The notes: a model not told the origin generated them from the sequence alone. Numbered from the stretch's first letter, positions 1 through 9,031 are shown. The stretch: DNA of 64,000 nt from JALZCH01 sp036387135 (GCA_036387135.1 DASVUH010000036.1:1-64000); one strand, 5' to 3'. Made by a program: numbers and translations.

Positions 1-165
1 TGCCTCGACCGGATATGGAGAATAAAGATTCTGATAACAATCACGATCTTGCTGTTGTGAACTGAATTGAAATGTCTCGCCAGCCTCAACTTCAGCCGAA
101 TAAGGTGTTATCCAACCGCTGTTATACATATTCGGACAACACACAAAGCAGCTATAACTGCTGCT
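1..165. repeat. Direct repeat, copy 1 (copy 2 at 3382-3546)
   Basis: The two stretches align without gaps at an offset of 3381 bases and show about three differences, at positions corresponding to 99, 120 and 122. They lie in the same orientation, so they are dispersed direct repeats that could recombine. Such low divergence suggests a recent duplication or gene conversion. Confidence 0.85.
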
Positions 166-209
166 CACGTTTTGAGACCGGCTGACGACTTCGCTGCGTC
201 CGACCAGCT
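1..209 (-). pseudogene. 5'-truncated copy of the large secreted Ig-like protein gene, running off the left edge
   Basis: Read on the minus strand this encodes a segment closely matching the middle of the protein at 2782-5082, including the Cys cluster SYSCFVCCPNMYN and the box NLYSPYPVEA. Bases 1-165 differ from 3382-3546 at only a few positions. Upstream the similarity stops at about base 209, where the frame meets a TAG, so the copy has neither the signal peptide nor the N-terminal 500 residues of its parent. It continues beyond base 1, so its 3' part cannot be judged. It could be a dead remnant or a short gene using an internal ATG or GTG. No function can be assigned. Confidence 0.6.
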
Positions 210-259
210 ACCAAAAAGACGCAAAAAATTTTGCTCACGCCTTTTTATTCTATTTGCCT

Positions 260-1003
260 TTAATTTCGCCGGTGGGAACTTGTGTTAGCATCCTGTTCAG
301 CATTGATTAATTTTATTCTGCATTCTTCAAGTATTCGACACTTTGTTTTAGTATTTTCGGCGGCATCGGAAAGCCGTTGTTTTCCTTCTTGTGTGGCAGA
401 GCTTATTTTAGCGCCTTCAAGATATTTAACAGCTTCGGATAAATCATCTCGAAAGATTTGCTGAATAGTGTATAAAGCATTTTGAGTCTTTATTGATTCA
501 GTATCATCATCTTCAATTACCTTAACCAATGCTGGTAGCGAGGGTTTACCAATTTTAATTAAAACTTCGGTTGCCGGATACCGCCAAGAAATCAATTTAG
601 CCTTATCATTCCAGTGAGTTTCCTCAATCGGGTCTATTTTTAGTTCAGGGGATTGCTTCTGGCTTAGTTCAGTTTTATTCCTATAGTCTGAATATCTATC
701 ATAATCAAGATATTTAATTATTATAGGTATAGTTCTCTTGTCGCTTATAGACTTCAGCTTTTGAATGGTATCAATTAAAACCTCTCCAGTTTTTTCTCTT
801 TTTTCTAATATATCAACCAACCTTTTGGTTTCCTTATCATAATCTTGGAAATTACTCTCATTTTCACTTCTATTATCAACATTTTTATCTGTCTGGGAAA
901 TTACGCCAATACCTAAACAAGCAACCAAAAGGAACAAAAACGTTGATACAACCACTGCCAACAAAACTTTTTTACCGGTCATAATTTTTTCCGTGTAATT
1001 CAT
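260..1003 (-). CDS. Putative lipoprotein with HEAT-like repeats, unknown function
   Basis: A 247-residue protein of unknown function. The ATG at 1003 is preferred over the one at 1024 because a GGGAGA stretch lies 8 bases upstream. The N-terminus has a positively charged start, a hydrophobic run, and a lipobox-like LVAC with Cys at residue 29, so it is probably exported and lipid-anchored. The middle contains segments of HEAT-repeat type (RTIPIIIKYL and IGKPSLPALVKVI), usually a protein-binding scaffold. The gene is AT-rich compared with the housekeeping genes further right, in line with an accessory region. It lies 33 bases after the preceding minus-strand gene and may be cotranscribed with it. 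Confidence 0.6.
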   Translation of the reverse strand: MNYTEKIMTGKKVLLAVVVSTFLFLLVACLGIGVISQTDKNVDNRSENESNFQDYDKETKRLVDILEKREKTGEVLIDTIQKLKSISDKRTIPIIIKYLDYDRYSDYRNKTELSQKQSPELKIDPIEETHWNDKAKLISWRYPATEVLIKIGKPSLPALVKVIEDDDTESIKTQNALYTIQQIFRDDLSEAVKYLEGAKISSATQEGKQRLSDAAENTKTKCRILEECRIKLINAEQDANTSSHRRN

Positions 1004-1036
1004 ATAGCTTTCTCCCAAAGTCATAGCTTTGACTTA

Positions 1037-2212
1037 TTATTGTAAATTCCAAGTTGTATTTGTCGCTCCTGAATTAATTATATTATCTCCGGGAACTACA
1101 TTATTGATTATAATTCCATTATTCGTTAATTCTATTGCTAAACGCTGATACCAAGTAACATCCACTGAAACGCGAACATTTTGTACTTGTCCAGCGTTGT
1201 TTTGTGTAACTGTTGCCCATTGACGGAAATTTGTTCTTCTTCTTCTAATTGTGCCTAGCTGTGCATTAACTAAAGTGCTTCCAGGAGAATCAATATCATA
1301 TATATTCCCAGCAGAATCACTTGCATCCGTGTCAAGAAAATCAGAAGTTGAAGTGTCATCACAGGGAGTTTGTTGAGGCGGGTCACAACCTGCACTACCG
1401 GCTAAATTATTATTCGCATCCCACGATCTTGTATTAATAACTTCCCTACGTAAAACAATTTCATCAGAATAGTTTGCTGGTAAAACTGTTCCTACTATTT
1501 CGATAACATGTCGCCAACGGTTTGGTAACTGTCCAGTGCTAAAAATAGGTCCACCAAGAGAAAGAGTTCCAATTCCCGTTTGTTGATTGTTTCTCGCACT
1601 GTTATTTGTAGAAACTGTTTGATTATTACTAAACCTTAAAGAGAGAGTAACGGAGAGAACCGTAAAATTTTCAGTGTCAAGCGTCACAATTTGATTATTA
1701 GGCTTTGTATATGTTGCTTTAAACTCCATATTATCTTTCGTACTGCTCTCTGTAATTCCCTTGATTTCCACATCCGTTGTTGCCGTTATTGTTCTCGTCG
1801 TAGTGTTATTACTTGTAAATTGCGCTGTGCCTGTTCCAGATGTCGGAGTTAAGGTTAAAGTTATCGGTAGATTATTTGGATTATTCGGGACTTGAACTCT
1901 AACTGTTGCCGTTTGATTTTTACCAACTGCTTTGAATGAAGATATTGATACAGATGGCGGTCGAACAATCAAATTAGCGATGGGCGATGCAAAAACTTCA
2001 TCGGGCAAACAAGCGTCCGTCGCATCTCCCCGCCAAAGCTGTCCCGTCCAATTTGCCGAAAGATATGCGTCTCCTTCGCTGATTGCCGTTGTTGATCCGT
2101 CAAAACCTACTTGGGCAATCTGCTCGTTATCAACCGTCCAACTCGCATCAGCCGGATATGGAGAATAAAGATTTTTCTTAAGGTTTTGAGTTTCTCTGTT
2201 TTTGTTGCTCAA
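1037..2212 (-). CDS. N-terminally truncated paralogue of the large Ig-like secreted protein
   Basis: Residues from about 14 (NLYSPYP) through 75 are near-identical to the bacterial Ig-like (BIG-type) domain of the 2782-5082 protein, including the stretch GFDGSTTAISEGDAYL. The rest is Thr/Asn-rich beta-sandwich-like sequence without recognisable domains. There is no signal peptide. The start is a TTG inside the end of the 2178-2759 gene, with AGGA about 5 bases upstream, so translation would depend on coupling across a 35-base overlap. Similarity begins right after the stop codon of that gene, as expected if a truncated copy landed there by recombination. It may be a non-functional remnant with an open frame, or a domain meant to work with its neighbours. 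Confidence 0.5.
   Translation of the reverse strand: MSNKNRETQNLKKNLYSPYPADASWTVDNEQIAQVGFDGSTTAISEGDAYLSANWTGQLWRGDATDACLPDEVFASPIANLIVRPPSVSISSFKAVGKNQTATVRVQVPNNPNNLPITLTLTPTSGTGTAQFTSNNTTTRTITATTDVEIKGITESSTKDNMEFKATYTKPNNQIVTLDTENFTVLSVTLSLRFSNNQTVSTNNSARNNQQTGIGTLSLGGPIFSTGQLPNRWRHVIEIVGTVLPANYSDEIVLRREVINTRSWDANNNLAGSAGCDPPQQTPCDDTSTSDFLDTDASDSAGNIYDIDSPGSTLVNAQLGTIRRRRTNFRQWATVTQNNAGQVQNVRVSVDVTWYQRLAIELTNNGIIINNVVPGDNIINSGATNTTWNLQ
1997..2173. repeat. Second duplicated segment (matches about 3235-3411)
   Basis: Bases 2063-2173 align without gaps to 3301-3411 (offset 1238) with few differences, and weaker similarity extends left to about 1997. Both encode the same Ig-like domain on the minus strand. 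With the 1-165/3382-3546 pair this shows that two different parts of one gene were copied to two places in the cluster. Confidence 0.8.
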
Positions 2213-2759
2213 CAGCTTCCTGTAAATTCTCGAAAAGTTTTTCTATTGCTTTGAATGTTTTTTCGTCGTCATATTTAGTTCCATCAGTGAACTCAACGCT
2301 AACAATCATTAAAACGACTACAGATTTCATTTCACCTTTCAACCCTAGTTTTTCGCGTAATTTATCTGTTAAGTGAACTACTTCATCTTTTGTGCAATTT
2401 TGGCATTTTAAAAATTCTTCTGAAACTGTTGGGATTAGCTGTCCCGGCATTGCTAATACCCCTGCTTCTCTAGCATAAGTATTCGTTGAGCCTGCGCTAG
2501 AAGCAACCGTTAAACTCCGAATAGGTTTTGTCCCGATGTTGCGCATTTGAAAAGCATCGCTAAAGCCACCTTCAACTCCGGCGACAACGCGGACATTCTC
2601 AAATTTAATCGGGCAATTGGGTTGAACCGCAATAACAGGAAGAATTATTTCTCTCGGAACTTCAACATATTGAATTTTTCTCGACTGTTGAGTTTCTTGC
2701 GCTAAACTGCTTGTCGCGCAAATGCAAATCAACCAAAAAAGTTTTGTCAAATATTTCAT
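2178..2759 (-). CDS. Secreted protein of unknown function
   Basis: A 193-residue protein with a clear signal peptide (MKYLTKLFWLICICATSSLAQ) and a good ribosome-binding site, AAGGGAG, 6 bases before the ATG. The mature part has a CQNC pair and ends in a charged helix rich in Gln and Lys. I do not recognise the family. It sits 22 bases downstream of the large Ig-like gene and its stop codon is overlapped by the truncated paralogue, so the three genes are probably one transcript. A partner or chaperone of the large secreted protein is possible, but this rests only on position. Confidence 0.65.
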   Translation of the reverse strand: MKYLTKLFWLICICATSSLAQETQQSRKIQYVEVPREIILPVIAVQPNCPIKFENVRVVAGVEGGFSDAFQMRNIGTKPIRSLTVASSAGSTNTYAREAGVLAMPGQLIPTVSEEFLKCQNCTKDEVVHLTDKLREKLGLKGEMKSVVVLMIVSVEFTDGTKYDDEKTFKAIEKLFENLQEAVEQQKQRNSKP

Positions 2760-2781
2760 TTCAATCTCCCTTTCAAGATTT

Positions 2782-5082
2782 TTATGGGCAGGTAAAAGTT
2801 ACTTTCGCATTACCGTTATAACTACCACCTGCTTGAAGTCCACCAGTAATGCGAATTCTGATGCTGTTATCTGCCGCCGTCGGGCGCACGCGCCGTAGAT
2901 TTATAATCATCTTGCCTCTTCTTAAAGAGTAACTAACGTCCTGAAAGTCAAAACTAAGATATTGAAACTGTTGAGTTTCGCTATCGGAAACAAAAGTTCT
3001 GGAATCAGGATGAAAGATGCTTACGGCATCAGGTGGTAAATCGAAATTTATCGTAATATTAAAACTTGTTCTTGAACCCGTACATACTTGTCGTCCGCCG
3101 CTTAGGTTTACATTCGCTGTTTGACTGCCGATACCTTGACTGAAAGTTGCAATTTCACTATTAACATCATTGCTAAGAGTTTTAAACAATATAGCACTTG
3201 GAACAATCAAATTAGCCGTTCGATTGACAGGGATTTCATCCGGCAGACAAGCCTCTGTTGCATCCGCCCACCAAAACTGTCCCGTCCAATTTGCCGTCAA
3301 ATATGCGTCTCCTTCGCTGATTGCCGTTGTTGATCCGTCAAAACCTACTGTTGCAATCTGGTCGTCATTAATCGTCCAATTTGCCTCGACCGGATATGGA
3401 GAATAAAGATTCTGATAACAATCACGATCTTGCTGTTGTGAACTGAATTGAAATGTCTCGCCAGCCTCAACTTCAGCCGTATAAGGTGTTATCCAACCGT
3501 TATTATACATATTCGGACAACACACAAAGCAGCTATAACTGCTGCTTACTTTGTCTGTTTTGCTGACGACTTCGCTTCTGCCGATTAATCTGGTTTGAGG
3601 CGCGCCGACCAGACTCCAGCGGATTTGTCCAAAGGCGAAATTTAGCGGTAATTTTCTGCCTTCACTGTCAGGAATTTGTTGATCTCTGATATTACGAATA
3701 TCAAATGTGGCGGTTGCGCCCGGTTCTAATTTCTGCGGATACAGAGCATAAAATCCGCCATCGAAATTAACCTGCATCGTGAATTTGCCGCTTTTCTCAC
3801 CGACATTTGTGATTGACAGAATTGTCGAGTAATCATCATCGAGCCGTACTGTATAACCGCCCGCCGAGTTGCGCGTCAAACCCGAATCGCGCAACGGTAT
3901 ATCGTAATCAACTTTGGTCAGATTGTTGGTCGTGTTGATTGCGCCGACGAGACTGCCCGCCGCTCCGCTGTTGATGATTTGCACGCTCACCGAATCGAGG
4001 TCTGCTCTGGTTTTCGCCGCCGTTACCAATCCCGTCAGGTCAACTTCTTTAATCGCGTTTGCCGCGATTGTCACCGCCGGCAATTCCACAACTCCGCTGC
4101 CTTCGCCCGATGCGGGCAGAAAACGAGGCTGCGCCGTAACCGGATTGTCGCTCGTGTTTTTTAAGACCAGGTGCGGAGTCGAATCTTTTAATCTGAAATT
4201 CGTCGCGTACAAATTCGGCTGGGCGATATTCTGCGGGTCATAAAAACGAATGCTGCTGGCATAACCGCCGTTGTTGGAAACCACCAAACCCGTCGGAATC
4301 AATCGCCCCAACTCGCCGCTCGATTCAATTCTGACCGATTCTGCTTTCGTGTCCGATTGATTTTGTCCGTTATTTCGCCGCTTTACAATTTCCGTCGCGT
4401 AGGGCGCAACGTTTACCTGTTCGGTTTCCCCGTTTGAATAAGTCAGAGTCGCAACCGCCAGCGAATCGGAATAATTTCCCAATGCGATTGTCGCCGCAGC
4501 GTTTTTCGGCATTCGCCAGACGGCTTCGCGCACGTTTGAGCGCTGTGCGTTTACGACGACAAACAAAACATCCGTGCTGCCGTTTTGTCCGATGCCGTGC
4601 AGCGTCAACTGCGCCCAAACTTCCATCGAGTTTCCGGTGTAGGACAAGCTCATCCCGCCCCATTTCTGCCTGTTGCGATGCTCTGCCGGAATCAGGCTCA
4701 TCACGTCAACAAAACGCATCTCCGCCGGTTTCAAGCTGATTGTTTGCCCGACGATTGGCTCGCCCGTATCGGTGTAAAAAGTCGGAACGGCGTCAATGAC
4801 GTGCGAGCTGCGGCAGTTGAGAACTATTTCGCTGCTCGACGCTTCCCGCAAATCAATCAACGGCGCGTAAATAACTTGCGGGGTCGGCGGTCGGCACGTC
4901 GGACATTGTTGAGCCGTAGTTTCGCCGGGCTTATCGCCTTGAGCCTCAGCCGTTTGACCGCTGACTTTCAGATATGCGGAAAACGCGACGCCGCTTAAGC
5001 CGATTAAAAGCGTTATCAAGACAAAATATAAAGCTTTTTTGTTCGGAAGAATCTGCAAAAAGGACTGATTTGTTTTGAACAT
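2782..5082 (-). CDS. Large secreted protein with C-terminal bacterial Ig-like domain
   Basis: A 766-residue exported protein. ATG 5082 is chosen because GAGG lies 8 bases upstream; an ATG 21 bases further up lacks this. An N-terminal hydrophobic segment (about residues 18-38) follows basic residues and acts as signal peptide or anchor. The next 450 residues are beta-rich, with recurrent VVSNNGGYASSIRFYD-like strands typical of adhesin-like folds. A Cys cluster (SYSCFVCCPNMYN) is followed by a BIG-type Ig-like domain (WTINDDQIATVGFDGSTTAI) and a C-terminal beta domain. No catalytic motif is visible. Pieces of this gene recur at 1-209 and 1037-2212. A surface or periplasmic structural role is likely; the function is unknown. 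Confidence 0.65.
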   Translation of the reverse strand: MFKTNQSFLQILPNKKALYFVLITLLIGLSGVAFSAYLKVSGQTAEAQGDKPGETTAQQCPTCRPPTPQVIYAPLIDLREASSSEIVLNCRSSHVIDAVPTFYTDTGEPIVGQTISLKPAEMRFVDVMSLIPAEHRNRQKWGGMSLSYTGNSMEVWAQLTLHGIGQNGSTDVLFVVVNAQRSNVREAVWRMPKNAAATIALGNYSDSLAVATLTYSNGETEQVNVAPYATEIVKRRNNGQNQSDTKAESVRIESSGELGRLIPTGLVVSNNGGYASSIRFYDPQNIAQPNLYATNFRLKDSTPHLVLKNTSDNPVTAQPRFLPASGEGSGVVELPAVTIAANAIKEVDLTGLVTAAKTRADLDSVSVQIINSGAAGSLVGAINTTNNLTKVDYDIPLRDSGLTRNSAGGYTVRLDDDYSTILSITNVGEKSGKFTMQVNFDGGFYALYPQKLEPGATATFDIRNIRDQQIPDSEGRKLPLNFAFGQIRWSLVGAPQTRLIGRSEVVSKTDKVSSSYSCFVCCPNMYNNGWITPYTAEVEAGETFQFSSQQQDRDCYQNLYSPYPVEANWTINDDQIATVGFDGSTTAISEGDAYLTANWTGQFWWADATEACLPDEIPVNRTANLIVPSAILFKTLSNDVNSEIATFSQGIGSQTANVNLSGGRQVCTGSRTSFNITINFDLPPDAVSIFHPDSRTFVSDSETQQFQYLSFDFQDVSYSLRRGKMIINLRRVRPTAADNSIRIRITGGLQAGGSYNGNAKVTFTCP

Positions 5083-5103
5083 TGATTTACCCTCGTAAAG
5101 CAA

Positions 5104-5464
5104 TGGAAAAGGGGGAGCGCTTTTCCGGTTGTGAGAGATGACATTTTCGAGAAAACGCCAGGGCTGGTTACGCGGTAAATGCAGGCGTGTCGGTTAATCG
5201 TCTGCGATGGAAACTTCTGTCACGACCGATTCGGAAACTGCGTGTTACAAGCTTAGAGAGAATAATTTCGTTTTTAAAAATTGAAATGTCCCTCAATTAA
5301 AATTCGATAACAAAGGCAATTCTTGACAACTTGAGTCTTTCGCTTCGTCTGCGCAAGTTGCTGGATATGCGGTGAATATAATCCTGTTTGATTTTCCTGT
5401 CAACAGTTTTTTGAAAAATTTTGAAATAATTGGAGAAACAAAACCTGTTTTGTTTGAGCGGCTT
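5104..5464. other. Gene-free stretch with the leader of the left cluster
   Basis: No credible gene is visible here. It contains a sigma70-type promoter on the minus strand (5375-5403) that would give a leader of about 285 nucleotides before the ATG at 5082. I could not match the leader to a known riboswitch class by eye. Confidence 0.5.
5375..5403 (-). promoter_or_regulatory. Sigma70-like promoter for the left secreted-protein cluster
   Basis: On the minus strand TTGACA (5403-5398) is followed after exactly 17 bases by TATATT (5380-5375). The -35 is a perfect match and the -10 matches 5 of 6 bases. The nearest downstream gene starts at 5082. Confidence 0.6.
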
Positions 5465-6355
5465 TTAGCTCTGACGATGCAAAATAAAATCGGCAATTTC
5501 GCGCAAAAGCTCAATCGGTTTTTCGATTTCGGAAAGCGCGGCGATGCAGCTCCGATGCGTTTCGGCGGCAAGATTTTGCGCCCGTTCCAAACCGTAAAGT
5601 GCGGGATAAGTCGCTTTTTCCGAACGCGCGTCTTTGCCCGGCGTTTTGCCCAAATCCGCCGCCGTGCCGCTCACGTCGAGCAAATCGTCAACAATTTGGA
5701 ACAACAAGCCGAGCTGCGCCGCGTAAATTGAAATCGCGTTCAATTCTTTTTCGGTCGCTTCCCCGACAATCGCTCCGGCGCGTGCGGCGGCGATAATCAT
5801 CGCGCCGGTTTTGCGTTCGTGAATTCGTTTTAAATCTTCGCCGGAAATTTGCTTGCCTTCCGCCGCAAGATCGAAAACCTGCCCGGCGACCATTCCCGCC
5901 GGAGTTCCGGCGGCGCGGGCGATTTCGGAAATTAGTTTTACGCGCGCTTTCGGCGTTAAATTTTCATCTTCGGCAATTGTCTGAAATGCCAGAGTTTGCA
6001 GCGCGTCGCCCGCCAAAATCGCCGTCGCTTCGTCAAATTTGACGTGACAGGTCGGCTGCCCGCGCCGAATCGAATCGTCGTCCATCGCCGGAAGATCGTC
6101 GTGAACGAGCGAATAAGTGTGAATCATTTCAAGCGCGGCGGCGGTTGACAGCAGTTTTTCAATCGGCGAGCCGAAACAATTTCCGGCGGCAATCGTCAGC
6201 GCGGGGCGAAAACGCTTGCCGCCCGCAAACAAGCTCCAGCGAATCGCCGCCTGAAGATTTTTCGGCTCGATTTCGGATTCTGGAACAAGCTCGTCGAGTT
6301 TTTGATTAACAAGCTCACTCGTTTCGGCGAGAAAATTTTTGAGATTCACTTGCAC
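5465..6355 (-). CDS. ispA: Polyprenyl (farnesyl/geranylgeranyl) diphosphate synthase
   Basis: A 296-residue trans-isoprenyl diphosphate synthase that condenses IPP with an allylic diphosphate, feeding quinone, undecaprenyl and carotenoid synthesis in the cytoplasm. The first Asp-rich motif is LVHDDLPAMDDD (about residues 82-93) and the second is FQIVDDLLDVSG. The conserved GGKRFRP near residue 47 binds IPP. Length and motif spacing fit the bacterial IspA group. It follows xseB by 3 bases, the order seen in many bacteria (xseB-ispA). Product chain length cannot be read reliably from the sequence. No dxs or other pathway gene is adjacent. Confidence 0.93.
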   Translation of the reverse strand: MQVNLKNFLAETSELVNQKLDELVPESEIEPKNLQAAIRWSLFAGGKRFRPALTIAAGNCFGSPIEKLLSTAAALEMIHTYSLVHDDLPAMDDDSIRRGQPTCHVKFDEATAILAGDALQTLAFQTIAEDENLTPKARVKLISEIARAAGTPAGMVAGQVFDLAAEGKQISGEDLKRIHERKTGAMIIAAARAGAIVGEATEKELNAISIYAAQLGLLFQIVDDLLDVSGTAADLGKTPGKDARSEKATYPALYGLERAQNLAAETHRSCIAALSEIEKPIELLREIADFILHRQS

Positions 6356-6358
6356 AAA

Positions 6359-6664
6359 TTAAAAAGCGGATTCTTCTTCGTCTTTGTCGAAAACAATGCG
6401 GCGTTTAACCGTTCGCGCGGGTTTTTCTTCCGGCTCGTCATCTTTTGTGTTGAGAGTTTCCAAAACGGGTTTTCCGTCGTCGTCGCGCATTAAAATTTCG
6501 ATGCGGCGTTCGGCTTTGTTTAAGCGTTCCTGACATTCGCGCGCGAGGCGTACGCCGTCTTCAAAAAGCCGCAGACTTTCTTCGAGCGGCAATTCGCCGC
6601 GCTCCAATTCGCGGACGATTCGCTCCAAAGCGGTGAGCTGTGTTTCAAAATTCGGTTCGTTCAT
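6359..6664 (-). CDS. xseB: Exodeoxyribonuclease VII small subunit
   Basis: A 101-residue XseB. The family core is obvious: FETQLTALERIVRELERGELPLEESLRLFEDG, a two-helix hairpin that binds XseA. The C-terminal 35 residues are a charged extension beyond the usual 70-80 residues. XseA/XseB degrade single-stranded DNA from both ends into oligonucleotides. The gene lies between a small membrane-protein gene (9-base gap) and ispA (3-base gap), and xseA is two genes upstream, so all four are probably one operon. Confidence 0.93.
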   Translation of the reverse strand: MNEPNFETQLTALERIVRELERGELPLEESLRLFEDGVRLARECQERLNKAERRIEILMRDDDGKPVLETLNTKDDEPEEKPARTVKRRIVFDKDEEESAF

Positions 6665-6672
6665 TATTACTA

Positions 6673-7461
6673 CTATTGCGTGAGCTGTTCGAGCTGTCGG
6701 CGCAAATCTTCAATCACCTGACGATTCGGCAGACGCGACGCGCCCGGTTTTTTGGCAAGCTCCTGCTGCACGATTTGTCCGACTTGCTGCGCGATGCGGT
6801 CGGCGAGCGGTTCGTCCTTTACGCCGACGACTTTCCATTTATCGCCATTTTTCTGCATCGTTAATTCGAGCGGGCGATTTTGATAATTGCTTTTCACAAT
6901 CGCCGTCTCGCCCGTTTGCGAGACTTCCGCAACGCGGTTGAGCGCAACGGTTGTCGCCCACGCCGAAACTTGCGGCAAACTGGCTGTTTTATTTTTAATT
7001 TGAAGCGGAATCTCGCGCCGCGCCTGTTCTTTGATTGTCGGCAAAACAGGCGTCAGATACTGCCCGATTAACTGTTCGGCGCGTTTGACGGTTTCGGGCG
7101 GAAAACCGCGCGCGTAGCGTTCTTTGGCTTTGGCTTCGATTTGCGGGACAAAACTATCAACGACCGCGTTTGAGTCGAGAAACTGGTCAATCTTCGGCTG
7201 GTCGTCTTTGCGCGCCGCGTCAATCAGGAGCGCCAGCGAATAAGTCGGTGATTTTTGCAGATTCGACCACCACCAATAACCGGCTATTGCTCCGATAACT
7301 AAAACAACCGCCAGCAAACCGCCCAAAATCAACAAAATCTTGCCGCATCCGCCGCGCCTTGCTTTCGACGCTTGGCTTTGATTTAAAGGCGCAGACGCGG
7401 GCGCGCCCGACTGTTGCGAAGGCTCTTCGAGATTGACGACGATGCGACGATTTTCTGACAT
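6673..7461 (-). CDS. Single-pass membrane protein of unknown function (DUF2939-like)
   Basis: A 262-residue protein with a Ser/Ala/Gln-rich cytoplasmic N-terminus, one membrane span at about residues 42-66 (ILLILGGLLAVVLVIGAIAG) and an extracytoplasmic domain. The domain pattern (SLALLIDAARKDDQPKIDQFLDSNAVVDSF, then helices and a final strand region KWKVVGVKD) resembles small membrane proteins grouped as DUF2939; I call this from general resemblance only. The last 30 residues are a predicted helix ending LRRQLEQLTQ. It sits inside the xse operon, but nothing suggests a role in DNA repair. Confidence 0.6.
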   Translation of the reverse strand: MSENRRIVVNLEEPSQQSGAPASAPLNQSQASKARRGGCGKILLILGGLLAVVLVIGAIAGYWWWSNLQKSPTYSLALLIDAARKDDQPKIDQFLDSNAVVDSFVPQIEAKAKERYARGFPPETVKRAEQLIGQYLTPVLPTIKEQARREIPLQIKNKTASLPQVSAWATTVALNRVAEVSQTGETAIVKSNYQNRPLELTMQKNGDKWKVVGVKDEPLADRIAQQVGQIVQQELAKKPGASRLPNRQVIEDLRRQLEQLTQ

Positions 7462-7520
7462 AAAAACAAAATGAAATCACAGATTAACATAGATGGACGC
7501 GAATAAATAAAATGGTCCAA

Positions 7521-7590
7521 ACAGGAATGAAGGGGATTAAGGAGATAAAAAACAGATTGAATTTATCTCCTTAATCTCCTTCATCCCTGT
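7521..7590. repeat. Intergenic palindrome, GGAGATTAAGGAGAT type
   Basis: Two 29-base arms (7521-7549 and 7562-7590) are inverted copies with two mismatches around a 12-base loop. It fills the gap between xseA and the next gene and belongs to the set of low-complexity palindromes found across this window. Confidence 0.85.
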
Positions 7591-7594
7591 TAAT

Positions 7595-9031
7595 TTATCC
7601 GCGCTTATCCGTGTCCACGCGAAGCGGGACGGTTTCACTCTTTCCCGTAACACTACATTTCAAACTGCCGCGCGCGAGTTGTAAATGAACATTTTCGCCG
7701 GTTTCGATTTGCGCCGCGTCGCGCAAAATCTCGCCGTTTTCTTTTTGCGCGAGAGCAAAACCGCGCCCTAAAACTGCAAGCGGCGAAAGCGCGTCAAGCG
7801 TTGACGCGGCAAGCCGAAATTTCTCGCTCGAATCCGACATTTTTAATTGAATTGCTGCATCGAGCTGTTGGTGCAAAGCGCGCAAATTCGATTCGGCACG
7901 GACGGCGTTCGTTTTCAAAATCGCGGGCGTTAATTTCGCATTTAAAAAATCGAAACGCCGTTGATTTTGTCTGGTTTTATCGAGAAACAGCGTTTTAAGA
8001 TGCAGCAAATTCGTTTCGACCAATTGCCTTTTTTCCCGAAACCGAGCCGGAATCTCAGCGAAAATTTGCGCAGCCCGCAATTCTTGAAGACGAGATTTTG
8101 ATTGTAAAATTTTATATTCCATCGCCTGCCGCAAATCTTCCTGCCGTTCAACTAAGAACGCAGCAATTTGCGATTCCTGCGCGGCGACGATTTCGGCTGC
8201 GGCGGAAGGCGTCGGAGCGCGGAAATCGGCGACAAAATCGGCAATTGTAAAATCCGTTTCGTGTCCGACGGCGGAAATTACCGGAATCAACGAATTGCGA
8301 ATCGCGCGCGCAACTCTCTCGTCGTTAAATGCCCACAAATCTTCGGTAGAGCCGCCGCCACGCCCGACAATCAAAACATCAATCAACTTTTCTCGCTCGC
8401 CCGTTTGCAAGGCGTGAAAATGCTGTTCATTTGCAAGCTCAATCGCGTCTCGAATCTCCTGCGGCGCGGATTCGCCTTGTACCCGCGTCGGAATCAAAAC
8501 GATGTCAACCGTTCGGGTGCGGCGCGCCAGAACGTGCAAAATATCGTGAATCGCCGCGCCTTGCGGCGAAGTGACGACGCCGACGCGACGCGGAAAAAAC
8601 GGAAGCTGCCGTTTTAATTCTTCTGCAAACAAACCTTCGCGTTCGAGCTTTTGTTTTAATTGCTCAAACGCGATTTTCATCGCGCCTTCGCCGACCGGCT
8701 CAAGCGATTCGACCAGAATTTGATATTCGCCTTTCGGCTGGTAAACCGTCAGCTTACCGGAAACTCTGACCTGCAAACCGTCAAACGGCTGAAACCTGAT
8801 TCGCAGATTCGAGCCGCGATAACAAGCCGCTCGCAACTGCGAAAACTCGTCGGAAAGCGTGAAATACCAATGCCCGGAATTCGCCGCCGCAAAATTGGAA
8901 ATCTCACCCTCGACCCAGACGGATTTAAACGAACGCTCGATCACGCTCGAAACTTTCGCCGTCAATTCTGAAACCGAAAGCGGTTTGCGTTCTTCTTCGT
9001 CGAACAGAGATTGCAGCAAAGGGCTTTTCAT
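7595..9031 (-). CDS. xseA: Exodeoxyribonuclease VII large subunit
   Basis: A 478-residue catalytic subunit. It starts with an OB-fold (residues about 18-110; VWVEGEISNFAAANSGHWYFTLSD), the DNA-binding part of the family. The catalytic core follows, with the conserved GRGGGSTEDLWAFNDE and a downstream VISAVGHETDFTIADFVAD. A long coiled-coil C-terminal half (about 290-420) packs against multiple XseB chains. Length is normal. Its natural partner xseB lies two genes downstream on the same strand. Confidence 0.96.
   Translation of the reverse strand: MKSPLLQSLFDEEERKPLSVSELTAKVSSVIERSFKSVWVEGEISNFAAANSGHWYFTLSDEFSQLRAACYRGSNLRIRFQPFDGLQVRVSGKLTVYQPKGEYQILVESLEPVGEGAMKIAFEQLKQKLEREGLFAEELKRQLPFFPRRVGVVTSPQGAAIHDILHVLARRTRTVDIVLIPTRVQGESAPQEIRDAIELANEQHFHALQTGEREKLIDVLIVGRGGGSTEDLWAFNDERVARAIRNSLIPVISAVGHETDFTIADFVADFRAPTPSAAAEIVAAQESQIAAFLVERQEDLRQAMEYKILQSKSRLQELRAAQIFAEIPARFREKRQLVETNLLHLKTLFLDKTRQNQRRFDFLNAKLTPAILKTNAVRAESNLRALHQQLDAAIQLKMSDSSEKFRLAASTLDALSPLAVLGRGFALAQKENGEILRDAAQIETGENVHLQLARGSLKCSVTGKSETVPLRVDTDKRG

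Noticed and set aside
8168..8617. 149-codon open frame antisense to xseA
   Set aside because: It is a shadow of xseA with Arg/Asn-rich composition and no domain.
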